In this document: piece by piece, positions 53,951 through 63,808 of the stretch
Position numbering within the stretch: position 1 is the stretch's first letter
Layout of the letters: each line of letters opens with the position of its first letter
DNA from: Thermoanaerobaculales bacterium
GTDB lineage: Bacteria > Acidobacteriota > Thermoanaerobaculia > Thermoanaerobaculales > Sulfomarinibacteraceae
Reading direction: 5' to 3'
NCBI GenBank assembly: GCA_025456145.1
Contig: JALOLD010000003.1
Span: 123,683 to 187,682, forward strand
Length of the DNA: 64,000 bases
Translations under genes and position numbers: made by a program
Notes under the pieces: generated by a model
The model's input: the letters and a program-made list of their open reading frames with translations, nothing else
What the model was told of the DNA's origin: nothing
Database searches by the model: none

Positions 53951-54757
53951 CTACAAGCTCGCGACGAACTCGGCCATCTTGTCGAAGGCCTCGCGGATCG
54001 AGCGCACGCTCCACAGCAGCGGCTGGTAGGTGGTGATCGGGTAGGGCGTGTCCTTGGCGACGAACGGGTCGAGGGGCCGGATCTCGACCTTCCCCGACAG
54101 GGCGTGCTCGAGCTCGCCGAAGCTCGACAGCAGCCCGGCCCCGTAGGCCCGCAGCTCGCCGTCCTCGACGATGACGCCGTACTCGATGGTGAACCAGTAG
54201 AGCGTCGCGAGCTGCTCGATCTGGGCGTCGTCGGCGGCGAGCGAGCCCTTGCCGATCGTCTGCGACAGGTCGGCGAAGGCCGGGATGGCGAGCATCGGCG
54301 CGTGCCCCATGAGCTCGTGGACGATGTCCGGCTCGGGGGTGTAGAGGGGCTGGGAGTGGTGGCGGATGTACTGGGTGGCGCAGAAGACCCGGCGCGACAG
54401 CGCCTCGAGGAACTCGCGTGCCGACACCAGCCCGGCCACCGGCTGGAGCGAGAAGCCGGTCCGGGCGGTCAGGAAGCGGCTGACATCGGCGAGCTGCGGC
54501 ACCTCGTCCGCCGAGTAGCCGATGTCGCCGATCACCTCGAGGAAGTCGCGGCAGGCGTGGGTCGGGTAGAGGGCGCTCAGACCCTTGAACGCGGTCGCCC
54601 AGGTGGTGCGCTCGCTCGCCGTGTAGTCGACGATCGCCGGCGGCTCGCCCGAGTTGAGGGGCGGCGCCATCAGGGCGATCTGGTCGCGCCGCCGTCGGTA
54701 GTCGAGGTCGGAGAACCCGGGATGGTCGGCGTCGAGGGCGACGATGTGGTCGGGCAA
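53951..54757 (-). CDS. phhA: Biopterin-dependent aromatic amino acid hydroxylase
   Basis: A 268-residue enzyme, most likely phenylalanine 4-monooxygenase. The iron ligands are both histidines of EPDIVHELMGHAPML and the glutamate in FTIEYGVI, as in the family. There is no regulatory ACT domain, as expected for bacterial forms. The start is inferred as TTG 54757, four bases after a GGAGGA box; longer frames upstream lack a ribosome site and family-like sequence. The pterin dehydratase partner phhB is not in the window. Confidence 0.9.
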   Translation of the reverse strand: MPDHIVALDADHPGFSDLDYRRRRDQIALMAPPLNSGEPPAIVDYTASERTTWATAFKGLSALYPTHACRDFLEVIGDIGYSADEVPQLADVSRFLTARTGFSLQPVAGLVSAREFLEALSRRVFCATQYIRHHSQPLYTPEPDIVHELMGHAPMLAIPAFADLSQTIGKGSLAADDAQIEQLATLYWFTIEYGVIVEDGELRAYGAGLLSSFGELEHALSGKVEIRPLDPFVAKDTPYPITTYQPLLWSVRSIREAFDKMAEFVASL

Positions 54758-54894
54758 TGGGTCCTCCGCAAGGCTGAGATGACGTCGCGAGATTCTCGCA
54801 TGGCCGGTCAACGATCGACAAGTCCACGTCGAGGCCCATGCTGCACCATGACGCCGCCGCAATCCCCATCGGAGCACTTCAGTCCGAAAGAGAA

Positions 54895-54914
54895 GACCCC
54901 GCCGAAGCGGGGTC
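54895..54914 (-). terminator. Intrinsic terminator of the secreted protein gene
   Basis: An 8-bp perfect stem GACCCCGC/GCGGGGTC with a 4-base loop, 25 bases after the stop codon, followed on the minus strand by TTCTCTTTC. Confidence 0.6.
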
Positions 54915-54939
54915 CGCGGTCGGTGATCGACCCTGTGGG

Positions 54940-55476
54940 CTACTCGACGATGAAGCTCTGGAGCTCGACCGGAACGATCGGACCCCAGGTACCCGTCGCC
55001 GAATGGGGTGCGCCACCATAGCCGTCCCCGGTGACGATCCAGGGGAAGCTCCAGGGCGCTCCGGCGCCGCTCGGTACCGTGACGTCAACGCAGAAATCGA
55101 AGTTGGTTCCGGCTGACCCGCCAATCCACGCGCCGCAACCCGTCGGGATGGTGCCGGTGGACTGCCAGTACACCACGTTTCCGGCGCTGCTGCCGACAAC
55201 CGGCGGTAACGCTCCCGAGCAGCCATTCGCTGGAGGTACACTGTTGGAGGCGATGGTGCCGAGAGTCCAGCCGTCTGGCAGATCCACCTCGAAACGATCC
55301 ATGTACTCGAAGTCGGGCGAAACGGCGTTGACCGTGAAGCACAGGGTCGATACTCCGACCGGGATCGGATCCGGAGACGAACCGACCACGCTCGACGCAC
55401 CGATGTTATCGACCTGAGCCCAGACCGGGCCCGCAACCACCAACGCCACCAGGAACAACCACACCAATCTCTTCAT
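54940..55476 (-). CDS. Small secreted protein, unknown, conserved-looking C-terminus
   Basis: A 178-residue exported protein. The signal peptide is KRLVWLFLVALVVAGPVWAQ. The mature part is beta-rich, with cysteine pairs and a glycine-rich core (GTNFDFCVDVTVPSG). It ends in VPVELQSFIVE, which recalls short C-terminal tails seen on secreted proteins of several phyla; a sorting role is not shown. The ATG at 55476 sits behind a G-rich ribosome site. Confidence 0.72.
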   Translation of the reverse strand: MKRLVWLFLVALVVAGPVWAQVDNIGASSVVGSSPDPIPVGVSTLCFTVNAVSPDFEYMDRFEVDLPDGWTLGTIASNSVPPANGCSGALPPVVGSSAGNVVYWQSTGTIPTGCGAWIGGSAGTNFDFCVDVTVPSGAGAPWSFPWIVTGDGYGGAPHSATGTWGPIVPVELQSFIVE

Positions 55477-55685
55477 CTCCCCCCCCTTGCCCCTTTTCCA
55501 AACTCCGTGGATGGGCTTCATTAAGATCGAATCTCGATTTCGGCTCCGACTCCGCGACTCGCGAACCATTGAAAGGTACCACCACCCTGCTGTCCAAGAC
55601 AACAATGATCAGTGTCGGCGGATCCCCCGGGCCGTATAGACTCTCCTGGACTCTCTGTTAATGCTGCGGGCGAAGGGGCGTTTCC

Positions 55686-56273
55686 ATGGTTGATGAGCAG
55701 GATCTGGAGGAACCCGTGCAGGCCATGACCGCCGCGCTCCCGGCCGACCCGGCAGGTTGGCTCGAGCCCCTCTACCGCGAGCACTCGCGGGCCGTGATCC
55801 AGGCCGCCTACCGGGTGACGGGCAACCCCGAGGACGCCGAGGACGTGCTCCAGACGGTGTTCTTCCGGCTCGCCCGGCGGGCCGTCCCGCCCGACTTTCC
55901 CGGCGGCCCCCTCCCCTACCTGCGGCGGGCCGCGACCAACGCGGCCCTCGACATAGTCCAGTCCAAGCGGGCGAAGACCAGCGTCGCCTTCGACGGCGTC
56001 GGCGAGGCGACGACCCGCGACCCGTCGCCGACCCCCGACGCGGTGCACGACGAGCGCGAACTCGAGCAGCTGCTCCGCGAGGCGGTGGCCCGGCTCGGCC
56101 GGCGCGCCGCCGAGGTCTTCGTGCTGCGCAGCTTCGAGGGGCTCGACAACCGGGCCATCGCCGAAGCCCTGAGCACCTCGCCGGGCACCGTCGCCGTGAC
56201 CCTGCACCGCGCCCGCGAGGTCCTGAGAACCGAGCTCGCCCCGCACCTGGGAGGCCACCGTGACCGACACTGA
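55686..56273 (+). CDS. ECF-type RNA polymerase sigma factor
   Basis: A 195-residue sigma-70-family factor with region 2 (YRVTGNPEDAEDVLQTVFFRL) and region 4 (LGRRAAEVFVLRSFEGLDNRAIAEAL, then TVAVTLHRAREVLR). The next gene, overlapping by 14 bases, encodes a membrane protein with an anti-sigma-type zinc motif. A TATAGACT run at 55635-55642 is a possible -10; the gap to the divergent gene is otherwise featureless. Confidence 0.92.
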   Translation: MVDEQDLEEPVQAMTAALPADPAGWLEPLYREHSRAVIQAAYRVTGNPEDAEDVLQTVFFRLARRAVPPDFPGGPLPYLRRAATNAALDIVQSKRAKTSVAFDGVGEATTRDPSPTPDAVHDERELEQLLREAVARLGRRAAEVFVLRSFEGLDNRAIAEALSTSPGTVAVTLHRAREVLRTELAPHLGGHRDRH

Positions 56274-58896
56274 CCGCACCCTCGACCTGATCGACCGCAC
56301 CGCCGAGCGGATCCGCGCCGACCGGCTCGATGAAGCCGCCGTCGCCGCCGCCACCAGCCGCGTCTGGGCCGCGCTCACCGAGCGTCAGGCCGGCGAGCCG
56401 CCGTTGCGCAGCTGCGCCGACGTACGGGCCCTGCTTCCCGCGCTCGTCGCCGGCGAGCTGCCCGAGACCCGGGCGCTTCTGGTCTCGGACCACACCCGCG
56501 AGTGCCTGCCCTGCCGGCGCGCCCTGCTCGAGCTGCGCGGCGACCGCGCGGCCTCGTCGCCGGCGGGCGCGGTCCTCCGCCCCGCCCGCACCCTCCCCAG
56601 CTGGCTGCGCGTCGCCGCCGCCGCGCTTGTCGTCGTCGCCGGCGGCGTCGTCGCCGCCACGATCGGCGGCAACCTGGCGGCCGACCGCAGGCTGACCGCG
56701 AGCGTCGCCTCGGCCGACGGCACGCTCCAGCTCGTCGACGACCAGCGGCTCACCGACCTCGCCCCCGGCGACACCGTCCGCGCCGGCCAGCGGGTGCGCA
56801 CCGGCCGCGCCGCCGGCGCCTTCGTCCGCCTCGCCGACGGCTCGATGGTCGAGATGGCGCCGCGCTCCGAGCTCGAGCTGCACGGCTCGATGAGCGGCAC
56901 GACGGTCGAGCTCGGCCGCGGCCGGATCATCGTCCACGCCGCCGACCAGGGGCGCGACCGGCTGCGGGTGACCACCGCCGACTGCGAGGTCGCGGTCAAG
57001 GGCACGATCTTCGCCGTCAACCACGGCCTCAAGGGCTCCCGCGTCGCGGTGATCGAGGGCGAGGTCGAGGTCCGCCAGGGCGCGAGCCAGGCGGTGCTGC
57101 TGCCCGGCGACCAGCTCACCACCGACGAGCGGCTGCGCGAGGTCGCGATCGAGGAGGCCTTCGCCTGGAGCGCCAACGCCGAGGAGCACCGCGAGCTCCT
57201 CGCCGAGCTCGGCCGGCTCCACCGCGACGTGGTCGCCGCGGTCGACATCGGCGAGCCGCGCACCTCGACCCGGCTGCTCGAGCTCGCGCCGCCCGACACC
57301 GTGGTCTACGTCGCGATGCCCAACCTCACCGACGGCCTCGGCGCGGCGCGCCGTGTCTTCTCGAGCCGGCTCGCCGACAGCGAGGCGCTGCGCGAGTGGT
57401 GGCAGCGCGAGATCGTCGACCGGGGCGTCGACGCCGAGATCGAGGCGAGCCTCGACCGGCTCCAGTTCCTCGGCGCCACGCTCGGCGACGAGGTCGTCGT
57501 CGCCCTCGACGCGACGGCCCTCGACGGGATGGGCGGGCCGGTCGTGCTCGCCGCGCTCGACGACCCGCGCCGCTTCCGCAGCGCCCTCGAGGAGCACCTC
57601 GCCGGGTTCCCGGCCGGCGAGGCCCCGGTGGCGGTGCTCAGCGATCTCGAGGCCGAGCCGCCGGCCGGGACCGAGGTGGTGATCTGGGTCGGCGACGACC
57701 TCGTCGCGGCCGGGCCCTCGCTGGCCGCGGTGCGCGGCGTCGCCGGCCGGCTCGCCGACCCGAGCGCCCCCGGCTTCGCCGGCAGCGAGCTCCACGCCCG
57801 CCTCGCCGAGCGCTATGCCGACGGCGTCGAGTGGCTGATCGGGGTCGACATCGCCCGGACCACCGCCGCCTCCGGCGACGCCGCCTCGCCCGAGGAGCGC
57901 GCGATGATGGAGCGCTTCGGTCTGCTCGACGCGACCACCCTGGTCGTCGAGCGCCACCGCTCGGACGCCGGCTCGGCGATCGACGCCGATCTCCGGTTCG
58001 CCGGCCCGCGGCGCGGCATCGCCGCCTGGCTCGCCGCCCCGGCGCCGCTCGCCGCCCTCGACTACGTGTCGGCCGACGCGTCGCTCGCCGCCGCGGTCGC
58101 CGCCAAGGACGGCGCCGCGCTCTTCGACGAGCTGCTCGGGATGGTCGCGGAGGTCGGGCCGGACGCCCTGTCCGAGCTGACCGACATCGAGAGCGAGATC
58201 GGCATCGACCTGCGCGACGACCTGGCGGTCGCGATCGGCGGCGAGGGCGCCTTCGCCCTCGACGGACCGGTGCTCCCGATGCCGGCCTGGAAGCTGATCG
58301 TCGAGGTCTACGACCCGGCCCTCGTCGAGCACTCGGTCGAGCGGGTCCTCGAGCGGGCCAACGCCGAGCTCGCCGCCAACGGCGGCGCGCCGATCGCGAT
58401 CGTCCGCGACACGGTCGGCGGACGGCGCTTCACCTCGGTGAGCCACCCCTCGAGCCCCATGGGATTCACCTACACCGTGACCGACGGCTTCCTGGTCGCC
58501 GGGGCGAGCCGGGCGGTCGTCGAGCAGGCGATCCGGGTGCGCTCCTCGGGGCTCGGCCTCGCCCGCTCAGCCGTCTTCCGCGAGCTGCTGCCGGACAACG
58601 GCTTCGCCGACTGCTCGGCGGTCCTCTACAGCAACTTCGGACCGATCCTCGAGGCGCTTCCCGCCGGCGCGGCGGGCGGCGAGCTCGGCGGCTACGGCGA
58701 GCTGCTCGCGGCGGGCGCCGCTCCAGCCCTGGCCTGCGCCTACGGCCTCGAGGACCGGATCCTCGTCGCCGGATCGGGGCCGAGCCCGGCGGCTCTGGCG
58801 CCGCTGCTCGGCCTGGGCGGTCTGCAGGCCCTCGCCGAGGGCTCGACAGCCGGTACCGTTGATCACGGCCCGGACGGAGTATCATCCGGCTCGTGA
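56260..58896 (+). CDS. Anti-sigma zinc-finger/FecR fusion with DUF3352-like domain
   Basis: An 878-residue single-pass membrane protein. The cytosolic part has H78, C82 and C85 in [13 protein letters not shown], the zinc-binding HxxxCxxC of anti-sigma factors. A membrane helix follows (about 113-135), then a FecR domain (about 165-285, with [21 protein letters not shown]). The remaining 580 residues resemble DUF3352 ([16 protein letters not shown]) and are periplasmic. It probably holds the upstream sigma factor and releases it on a periplasmic cue. Its stop overlaps the ABC ATPase start. Confidence 0.82.
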   Translation: MTDTDRTLDLIDRTAERIRADRLDEAAVAAATSRVWAALTERQAGEPPLRSCADVRALLPALVAGELPETRALLVSDHTRECLPCRRALLELRGDRAASSPAGAVLRPARTLPSWLRVAAAALVVVAGGVVAATIGGNLAADRRLTASVASADGTLQLVDDQRLTDLAPGDTVRAGQRVRTGRAAGAFVRLADGSMVEMAPRSELELHGSMSGTTVELGRGRIIVHAADQGRDRLRVTTADCEVAVKGTIFAVNHGLKGSRVAVIEGEVEVRQGASQAVLLPGDQLTTDERLREVAIEEAFAWSANAEEHRELLAELGRLHRDVVAAVDIGEPRTSTRLLELAPPDTVVYVAMPNLTDGLGAARRVFSSRLADSEALREWWQREIVDRGVDAEIEASLDRLQFLGATLGDEVVVALDATALDGMGGPVVLAALDDPRRFRSALEEHLAGFPAGEAPVAVLSDLEAEPPAGTEVVIWVGDDLVAAGPSLAAVRGVAGRLADPSAPGFAGSELHARLAERYADGVEWLIGVDIARTTAASGDAASPEERAMMERFGLLDATTLVVERHRSDAGSAIDADLRFAGPRRGIAAWLAAPAPLAALDYVSADASLAAAVAAKDGAALFDELLGMVAEVGPDALSELTDIESEIGIDLRDDLAVAIGGEGAFALDGPVLPMPAWKLIVEVYDPALVEHSVERVLERANAELAANGGAPIAIVRDTVGGRRFTSVSHPSSPMGFTYTVTDGFLVAGASRAVVEQAIRVRSSGLGLARSAVFRELLPDNGFADCSAVLYSNFGPILEALPAGAAGGELGGYGELLAAGAAPALACAYGLEDRILVAGSGPSPAALAPLLGLGGLQALAEGSTAGTVDHGPDGVSSGS
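58880..58885 (+). promoter_or_regulatory. -10 element before the ABC cluster, leaderless
   Basis: TATCAT lies inside the end of the FecR fusion gene and ends seven bases before the GTG at 58893. The possible -35 TTGATC is only 15 bases away, so activity is uncertain. Confidence 0.35.
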
Positions 58897-59843
58897 TCGC
58901 CGCCAACCCGCACGCACCGCCGGTGCTCGAGCTCGATGGTCTGTCGGTCGCCCTCGGCGGCCGGCAGATCCTCGACCGGCTGACCGCTTCGTTCTCCCGC
59001 CGCGCCATCGGGCTGCTCGGGCCGAACGGCGCCGGCAAGACGACGCTGCTGCGCACCCTGCTCGGCTTCTACCCGCCGACCGGCGGCTCGGCCCGGGTGC
59101 TCGGCCGCGACCTCGCCGGCGACGGCCGGGGGATCCGCGCCGAGATCGGCTACATGCCCGAGTCCGACGCCCACATCGCCAACACCACCGCGGTCCACTT
59201 CGTCCGCCTGATGGGCGAGCTCAGCGGGCTGCCCTCGGAGGCGGCGCTCGAGCGGGCCCACGAGGCCCTCTTCTACGTCGGGCTCGGCGAGGCCCGCTAC
59301 CGCAAGGTCGGGACCTTCTCGACCGGGATGAAGCAGATGGTCAAGCTCGCCCAGGCGCTGGTCCACGGGCCGAGCCTGCTCATGCTCGACGAGCCGACCA
59401 ACGGCCTCGACCCGCCGGCGCGCAAGCGGATGATCGAGCTGGTGAGCGACATCCGCGACCGCGGCACCTGCTCGATCCTGCTCTCCTCGCACCTCCTCGG
59501 CGACGTCGAGACGGTGTGCGACGAGGTGCTCATCCTCAAGAACGGGGCGATCGCCGAGACCTGCGACCTCGAGGCCGACCGGCGGGCCAACCGGAGCTTC
59601 GTCGAGCTCGAGCTCGAGGCCCCGAGCGACGCCTTCGTCGCGGCGGTGTCGGCGCTCGGCTGCGACGTCGCCTCGCTCGAGCCGGGCCGGCTCAAGCTGG
59701 TGATGCCGGCCGCCCGGTCGACCCGAGACCTGTGGGCGGAGGCCGACCGGCTCGGGGTCGGCATCCGCCGGCTCGACCTCAAGCGCGACTCGCTCCAGGA
59801 CATCTTCCTGCGCGCCATGGAGGGCAACCATGGCGGTGTATGA
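58893..59843 (+). CDS. ABC transporter ATPase 1
   Basis: A 316-residue ABC-2-type ATPase. Walker [12 protein letters not shown], Walker [13 protein letters not shown], signature FSTGMKQ and switch SSHLL are present, with a C-terminal extension of about 90 residues. Substrate unknown. It overlaps the FecR fusion by four bases and the permease by fourteen. Confidence 0.92.
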   Translation: MIAANPHAPPVLELDGLSVALGGRQILDRLTASFSRRAIGLLGPNGAGKTTLLRTLLGFYPPTGGSARVLGRDLAGDGRGIRAEIGYMPESDAHIANTTAVHFVRLMGELSGLPSEAALERAHEALFYVGLGEARYRKVGTFSTGMKQMVKLAQALVHGPSLLMLDEPTNGLDPPARKRMIELVSDIRDRGTCSILLSSHLLGDVETVCDEVLILKNGAIAETCDLEADRRANRSFVELELEAPSDAFVAAVSALGCDVASLEPGRLKLVMPAARSTRDLWAEADRLGVGIRRLDLKRDSLQDIFLRAMEGNHGGV

Positions 59844-60690
59844 GCGGATCTGGCGGCGCTACCAGGGCGGGCTGACGCCGCTCGGCCGGCGCTGGACGGT
59901 GATCACCCGCTACGCCCTCGCCGAGGCCTTCTCGTCGCGGATCTTCACCGCCTTCTACGTGCTCTGCCTGCTCCCCACCATGGTCGGGCTGTTCCTCGTC
60001 TACCTCAGCCACAACACCGGGCTGCTCGAGCAGATCGGGATGACCCGCGAGTTCGTCGGCGGGCTGACCGAGCTCTTCTTCCAGCTGCTCTTCAGCTGGC
60101 AGGCGATCCCGGCCTTCTTCATCGCGGTCATCGTCGCGCCGAGCCTGATCTCCGCCGATCTCGCCAACAACGCCCTGCCGCTCTATCTGGCCCGGCCGAT
60201 CACCCGGCGCGACTACGTGGTCGGCAAGATCGCGGTGCTCGCCCTGCTGCTGTCGCCGACCACCTGGATCGGCGGGCTCGCGGTCTTCGTCCTGCAGTCG
60301 AGCCTCGAGGGCGGCGGCTGGTGGCGCGAGCACTGGCGGATCGCCGCCGCCTACCTGATCGGCCACCTGACCTGGATCGTGGTGATCTCGCTGCTCACCC
60401 TGGCGATCTCGGCCTGGGTCCGCTTCAAGCCGGCGGCCCGCGGCGCGCTGTTCGGCATCGTCTTCATCCTGGCCGGCTTCGCCGAGGCGGTGAACGGGGT
60501 CACCTCGAGCTCGATCGGCGACCTCGTCCACCTGGTCCGCGCGATCATCAACGTGGTGCTCTGGATCTTCGGCCTGCCGCTGCGCAACGATCTGCCGATC
60601 GCCGCGAGCTGGCTGACCCTCGCCGCCGCCTGCGCGCTCAGCCTGTGGCTGCTCCACCGCAAGCTGCGGGCCCACGAGGTGGTGTCGTGA
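59830..60690 (+). CDS. ABC-2-type permease 1
   Basis: A 286-residue membrane protein with six predicted helices and the ABC-2 layout: a basic N-terminus, the first helix near residue 42, and [17 protein letters not shown], a typical coupling segment. It should pair with ATPase 1. The stop overlaps the GTG of ATPase 2. Confidence 0.88.
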   Translation: MAVYERIWRRYQGGLTPLGRRWTVITRYALAEAFSSRIFTAFYVLCLLPTMVGLFLVYLSHNTGLLEQIGMTREFVGGLTELFFQLLFSWQAIPAFFIAVIVAPSLISADLANNALPLYLARPITRRDYVVGKIAVLALLLSPTTWIGGLAVFVLQSSLEGGGWWREHWRIAAAYLIGHLTWIVVISLLTLAISAWVRFKPAARGALFGIVFILAGFAEAVNGVTSSSIGDLVHLVRAIINVVLWIFGLPLRNDLPIAASWLTLAAACALSLWLLHRKLRAHEVVS

Positions 60691-61631
60691 GCGCCCCGAC
60701 GATCTCGGTGGTCGATCTGTCGAAGTTCTACGGCGAGGTGCTCGGGGTCAACCGGGTGACGGTCGAGATCCCGCCCGGGCTGACCGGGCTGGTCGGCCCC
60801 AACGGCTCGGGCAAGAGCACCTTGATGCATCTGCTGTGCGGGCTGCTGCGGCCGAGCCGGGGCTCGATCTCGGTGCTCGGCGTGCCGCCCGACCGGCCCG
60901 AGGAGCTGTTCCGCCTGCTCGGCTACTGCACCCAGTACGACAGCTTCCCGGCCGGGGCGACCGCCATCGGCTTCCTCGTCCACACCCTCACCCTGCACGG
61001 CTTCGACCGTGCCGCCGCCGAGCGGCGCGCCCACGAGGTCGTCGAGCGGGTCGGCCTGGCCGACGCGGCGAGACGCCGGATCGCCGGCTACTCCAAGGGG
61101 ATGCGCCAGCGGATCAAGCTCGCCCAGGCGATCTGCCACGAGCCCCGGGTACTCGTCCTCGACGAGCCCCTCAACGGGCTCGACCCGATGGGCCGGGCCG
61201 AGATGATCGATCTGTTCAAGGGCCTCGCCCGGGAGGGCCGCCACGTCATCGTCTCGAGCCACATCCTCAACGAGCTCGACCTGATCTCCGACGGGGTGAT
61301 CATGATCCACGGCGGATCGGTGGTCGCCGAGGGCTCGATCCGGGCGGTCCGCGGCGAGATCACCACCCAGCCGCTCCAGGTGCTCGTCCGCTGCGACCGG
61401 CCCCAGACCGTCGCCGCCCACGCCTTCTCGCTCGACCACGTGGTCGAGGCGCGGATCGTCGACGGCGGCGCCGGCCTGCTCCTCCGCACCACCGACGCAT
61501 CGAGGTTCTTCCCCGACCTCGGGCGGATCATCCTCTCGACCGGGGTCGAGGTCGAGACCGTCACCCCGGCCGACGAGAACGTCCACGCGGTCTACGACTA
61601 CCTGATCGGCGACGGCGGAGGCGTGCGATGA
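60687..61631 (+). CDS. ABC transporter ATPase 2
   Basis: A 314-residue ATPase with Walker A GPNGSGKSTLM, signature YSKGMRQR, Walker B VLVLDEPLNGLD and switch SSHIL. It resembles ATPase 1 in size and plan but is clearly diverged, so the locus encodes either two exporters or one heteromeric complex. Confidence 0.92.
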   Translation: MSAPTISVVDLSKFYGEVLGVNRVTVEIPPGLTGLVGPNGSGKSTLMHLLCGLLRPSRGSISVLGVPPDRPEELFRLLGYCTQYDSFPAGATAIGFLVHTLTLHGFDRAAAERRAHEVVERVGLADAARRRIAGYSKGMRQRIKLAQAICHEPRVLVLDEPLNGLDPMGRAEMIDLFKGLAREGRHVIVSSHILNELDLISDGVIMIHGGSVVAEGSIRAVRGEITTQPLQVLVRCDRPQTVAAHAFSLDHVVEARIVDGGAGLLLRTTDASRFFPDLGRIILSTGVEVETVTPADENVHAVYDYLIGDGGGVR

Positions 61632-62458
61632 GCGCCGCCCCCGACCGCGGCTGGCCGCTGTGGCGGCGTCAGGTCGCCGTCCTGGCGCGCCAGGAGGTCG
61701 GCCGGAGCCTGATCTCGCGGCGCTCGCTCGCCCCCTACCTGCTCATCGCGATGCCGGTCGGGATCGCGCTGATCCGGGCGCTCTTCATGTCCGAGAGCCA
61801 GCGCGCCAGCGTCGGCCACACGACCACCGAGCTGGCGCAGATCTTCCACTTCTTCATCCTGCGCTTCATCGTCTTCTTCGCGGTCGCCCAGGTCTTCGTC
61901 CGGCTGGTCCGCGGCGAGATCCTCGAGCGCTCCTTTCACTACCACCTCCTCGTCCCGGTCCGCCGGGAGGTCCTCGCGGTCGGCAAGTACCTCGGCGGGC
62001 TGGCGACCGCGGCGGCGATCCTCGGCATCGGCGTGACCGCGACGGTCCTCCTCGCCTACTCGCCCCACGGCGCGGCCGGTCTCGACCACCTGCTGAGCCG
62101 GCGGGGTCTGACCGAGCTCGGCGCCTACCTCGCCGTGACGGTGCTCGCGAGCGCCGCCTACGGCGCGCTCTTCCTGCTCGCCGGGCTGTTCTTCCGCAAC
62201 CCGATGGTGCCCGCCGTGCTCTTCCTCGGCTGGGAGATCGCGACCCCGTTCCTACCCGGCCTGCTCAAGCTGCTCAGCGTCGTCCACTACCTCGGCTCGC
62301 TCGAGCCGGTGCCGGTCTCCCAGGGACCGTTCGCGCTGATCGCGCAGCCGGTGCCGCCGCTCATCGCGGTCCTCGCCCTGCTCGCCATCGCCGCCGCCCT
62401 CGTCGCCGTCGCCGCCCGCGCCATGCGCCGCCTCGAGATCACCTACTCGACCGAGTGA
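61628..62458 (+). CDS. ABC-2-type permease 2
   Basis: A 276-residue protein with six predicted membrane helices. FHYHLLVPVRREVLAVGKYL is the coupling segment analogous to that of permease 1. It overlaps ATPase 2 by four bases and ends 111 bases before the convergent murB, with a long inverted repeat between. Confidence 0.88.
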   Translation: MSAAPDRGWPLWRRQVAVLARQEVGRSLISRRSLAPYLLIAMPVGIALIRALFMSESQRASVGHTTTELAQIFHFFILRFIVFFAVAQVFVRLVRGEILERSFHYHLLVPVRREVLAVGKYLGGLATAAAILGIGVTATVLLAYSPHGAAGLDHLLSRRGLTELGAYLAVTVLASAAYGALFLLAGLFFRNPMVPAVLFLGWEIATPFLPGLLKLLSVVHYLGSLEPVPVSQGPFALIAQPVPPLIAVLALLAIAAALVAVAARAMRRLEITYSTE

Positions 62459-62481
62459 ACCCGAGCCTGTCGATCACTTTT

Positions 62482-62561
62482 TTCTTCCCTCGGGCTCTCC
62501 TTCTCTTCTGCGACATGCCTTCGCCGAGCTGGTCAGGAAGAAGGAGAGCCCGAGGGAAGAA
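62482..62561. repeat. 80-base element with 23-bp perfect inverted ends
   Basis: Arms 62482-62504 and 62539-62561 are perfect inverted repeats separated by a 34-base core. It lies between convergent genes. There is no T-run after the stem in either direction, so a standard bidirectional terminator is not supported. Confidence 0.75.
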
Positions 62562-62568
62562 TAAAGAG

Positions 62569-63648
62569 TCAGTCTGTCGGGTCTGAGGTGGTGAAGCCGA
62601 GGAAGACGGGCTCGGGGGTGAGGTCGACGCCGAGGTGCGAGCGCACGCCCCGGCGGATGTCCCGGGCGAGGCCGACGAGCTCGGCGGCGGTGGCGCCGCC
62701 GCGGTTGACCAGGGCCAGCGCATGGGCGCTCGACAGCCCGACCCGGCCGCGGACCGAGCCGCGCGGGAAGCCGGCGTGCTCGATGAGCCAGGCCGCCGAG
62801 AGCTTGACCTGCCCCTCCCCCACCTCGTGCATCGGCATCGTCGCGCCGGCGTCGAGGACGCCGAGCGCCCGCGCGGCGTCGGTCACCGCCTCGGCGGTCT
62901 CGCGGCCGACCACCGGGTTCGTGAAGAACGAGCCGGCGCTGCGCCGGTTGGGGTCGTCGGGGTCGAGCACCATCGACTTGCCCCGCCGCAGCTCGAGCAC
63001 CCCGGCCCGGACCTCGCCGAGGCCGGGCCGCGCCGGGCCCGGGAAGAGGCCGGCGAGCTGGGCGTAGGCGAGGGTCGGCGGGCCGCCCGGGCGCAGCTCG
63101 AAGCTCACCGAGAGCACGACGAAGGGGTTGTCGGGGCGTCGGAAGCGGCTCGCCCGGTAGCCGAAGCCGCAGTCGGCGGCGGTCAGGCGCCGCTCCTCGA
63201 GGGTGGTGCGGTCGAGCACCCGCACCTCGGAGATCACCGCCGCCACCTCCTGGCCATAGGCGCCGACGTTCTGGATCGGCGTCGCGCCGGCCAGGCCGGG
63301 GATCCCCGACAGGCACTCGATCCCGGCGAGGCCCTCGGCGACCGCCGCCGCCACCACCTCGTCCCAGGGCTCGCCGGCGGCGGCGGTGAGCACCGCGCGG
63401 TCGTTGCGGCGCTCGATCTCGAGCCCCCGAGCCGCGATGACCACGGTCAGGCCGGGGAGGCCGTCGTCGCCGACGACGACGTTGGAACCGCCGCCGAGGA
63501 CGGTGACCGGGAGGTGGCGGTCCGCCGCCCAGCCGAGCGCGTCGCGCAGCGCCTCGACGGTCTCGACCTCCACCAGGTGCTCGGCCGGCCCCCCGACCTC
63601 GAGGGTGGTCCTCTCGGCGAGCGGCACGTCCGTTCTCGGCGTCACCAT
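62569..63648 (-). CDS. murB: UDP-N-acetylenolpyruvoylglucosamine reductase
   Basis: A 359-residue FAD enzyme of peptidoglycan precursor synthesis. TTLEVGGPAEHLVEV is the FAD-domain start, LGGGSNVVVGDDGLPGLTV and GIPGLAGATPIQNVGAYGQE are the flavin motifs, and SAGSFFTNPVV holds the catalytic serine. YRASRF shows the type I form. The ATG is set by TAGACT six bases upstream on the minus strand. Confidence 0.95.
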   Translation of the reverse strand: MVTPRTDVPLAERTTLEVGGPAEHLVEVETVEALRDALGWAADRHLPVTVLGGGSNVVVGDDGLPGLTVVIAARGLEIERRNDRAVLTAAAGEPWDEVVAAAVAEGLAGIECLSGIPGLAGATPIQNVGAYGQEVAAVISEVRVLDRTTLEERRLTAADCGFGYRASRFRRPDNPFVVLSVSFELRPGGPPTLAYAQLAGLFPGPARPGLGEVRAGVLELRRGKSMVLDPDDPNRRSAGSFFTNPVVGRETAEAVTDAARALGVLDAGATMPMHEVGEGQVKLSAAWLIEHAGFPRGSVRGRVGLSSAHALALVNRGGATAAELVGLARDIRRGVRSHLGVDLTPEPVFLGFTTSDPTD

Positions 63649-63654
63649 GGCCCA

Positions 63655-63660
63655 AGTCTA
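63655..63660 (-). promoter_or_regulatory. -10 element of murB, leaderless
   Basis: On the minus strand TAGACT ends six bases before the murB ATG at 63648. No convincing -35 is present. Confidence 0.45.
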
Positions 63661-63784
63661 TCTCGCGCCGCAGCGCAGGTCCTCCGTCCTTCGCGTCCTT
63701 TGCGATGGATGACCTTGGCGACCTTGGCGTTTCACGCGTCGGGCCGATGCCCCTGCTGGGACGCCGCGTCGGGCGGGGTGGGCG

Positions 63785-63790
63785 TAGAAT
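63785..63790 (+). promoter_or_regulatory. -10 element of the last gene
   Basis: TAGAAT lies 18 bases before the ATG at 63809 with a GGAGGAA ribosome site between, the same layout as at rimO. Confidence 0.4.
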
Positions 63791-63808
63791 GCGCGCCTGG
63801 AGGAACGA

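Noticed and set aside
55609..58446. A 945-codon minus-strand open frame opposite the sigma factor and FecR fusion
   Set aside because: Antisense shadow with simple GAR/DRH-rich composition; the plus-strand genes have clear domains.
62482..62561. Standard rho-independent bidirectional terminator
   Set aside because: The loop is 34 bases and no T-run follows the stem on either strand, so I list it as an inverted-repeat element instead.
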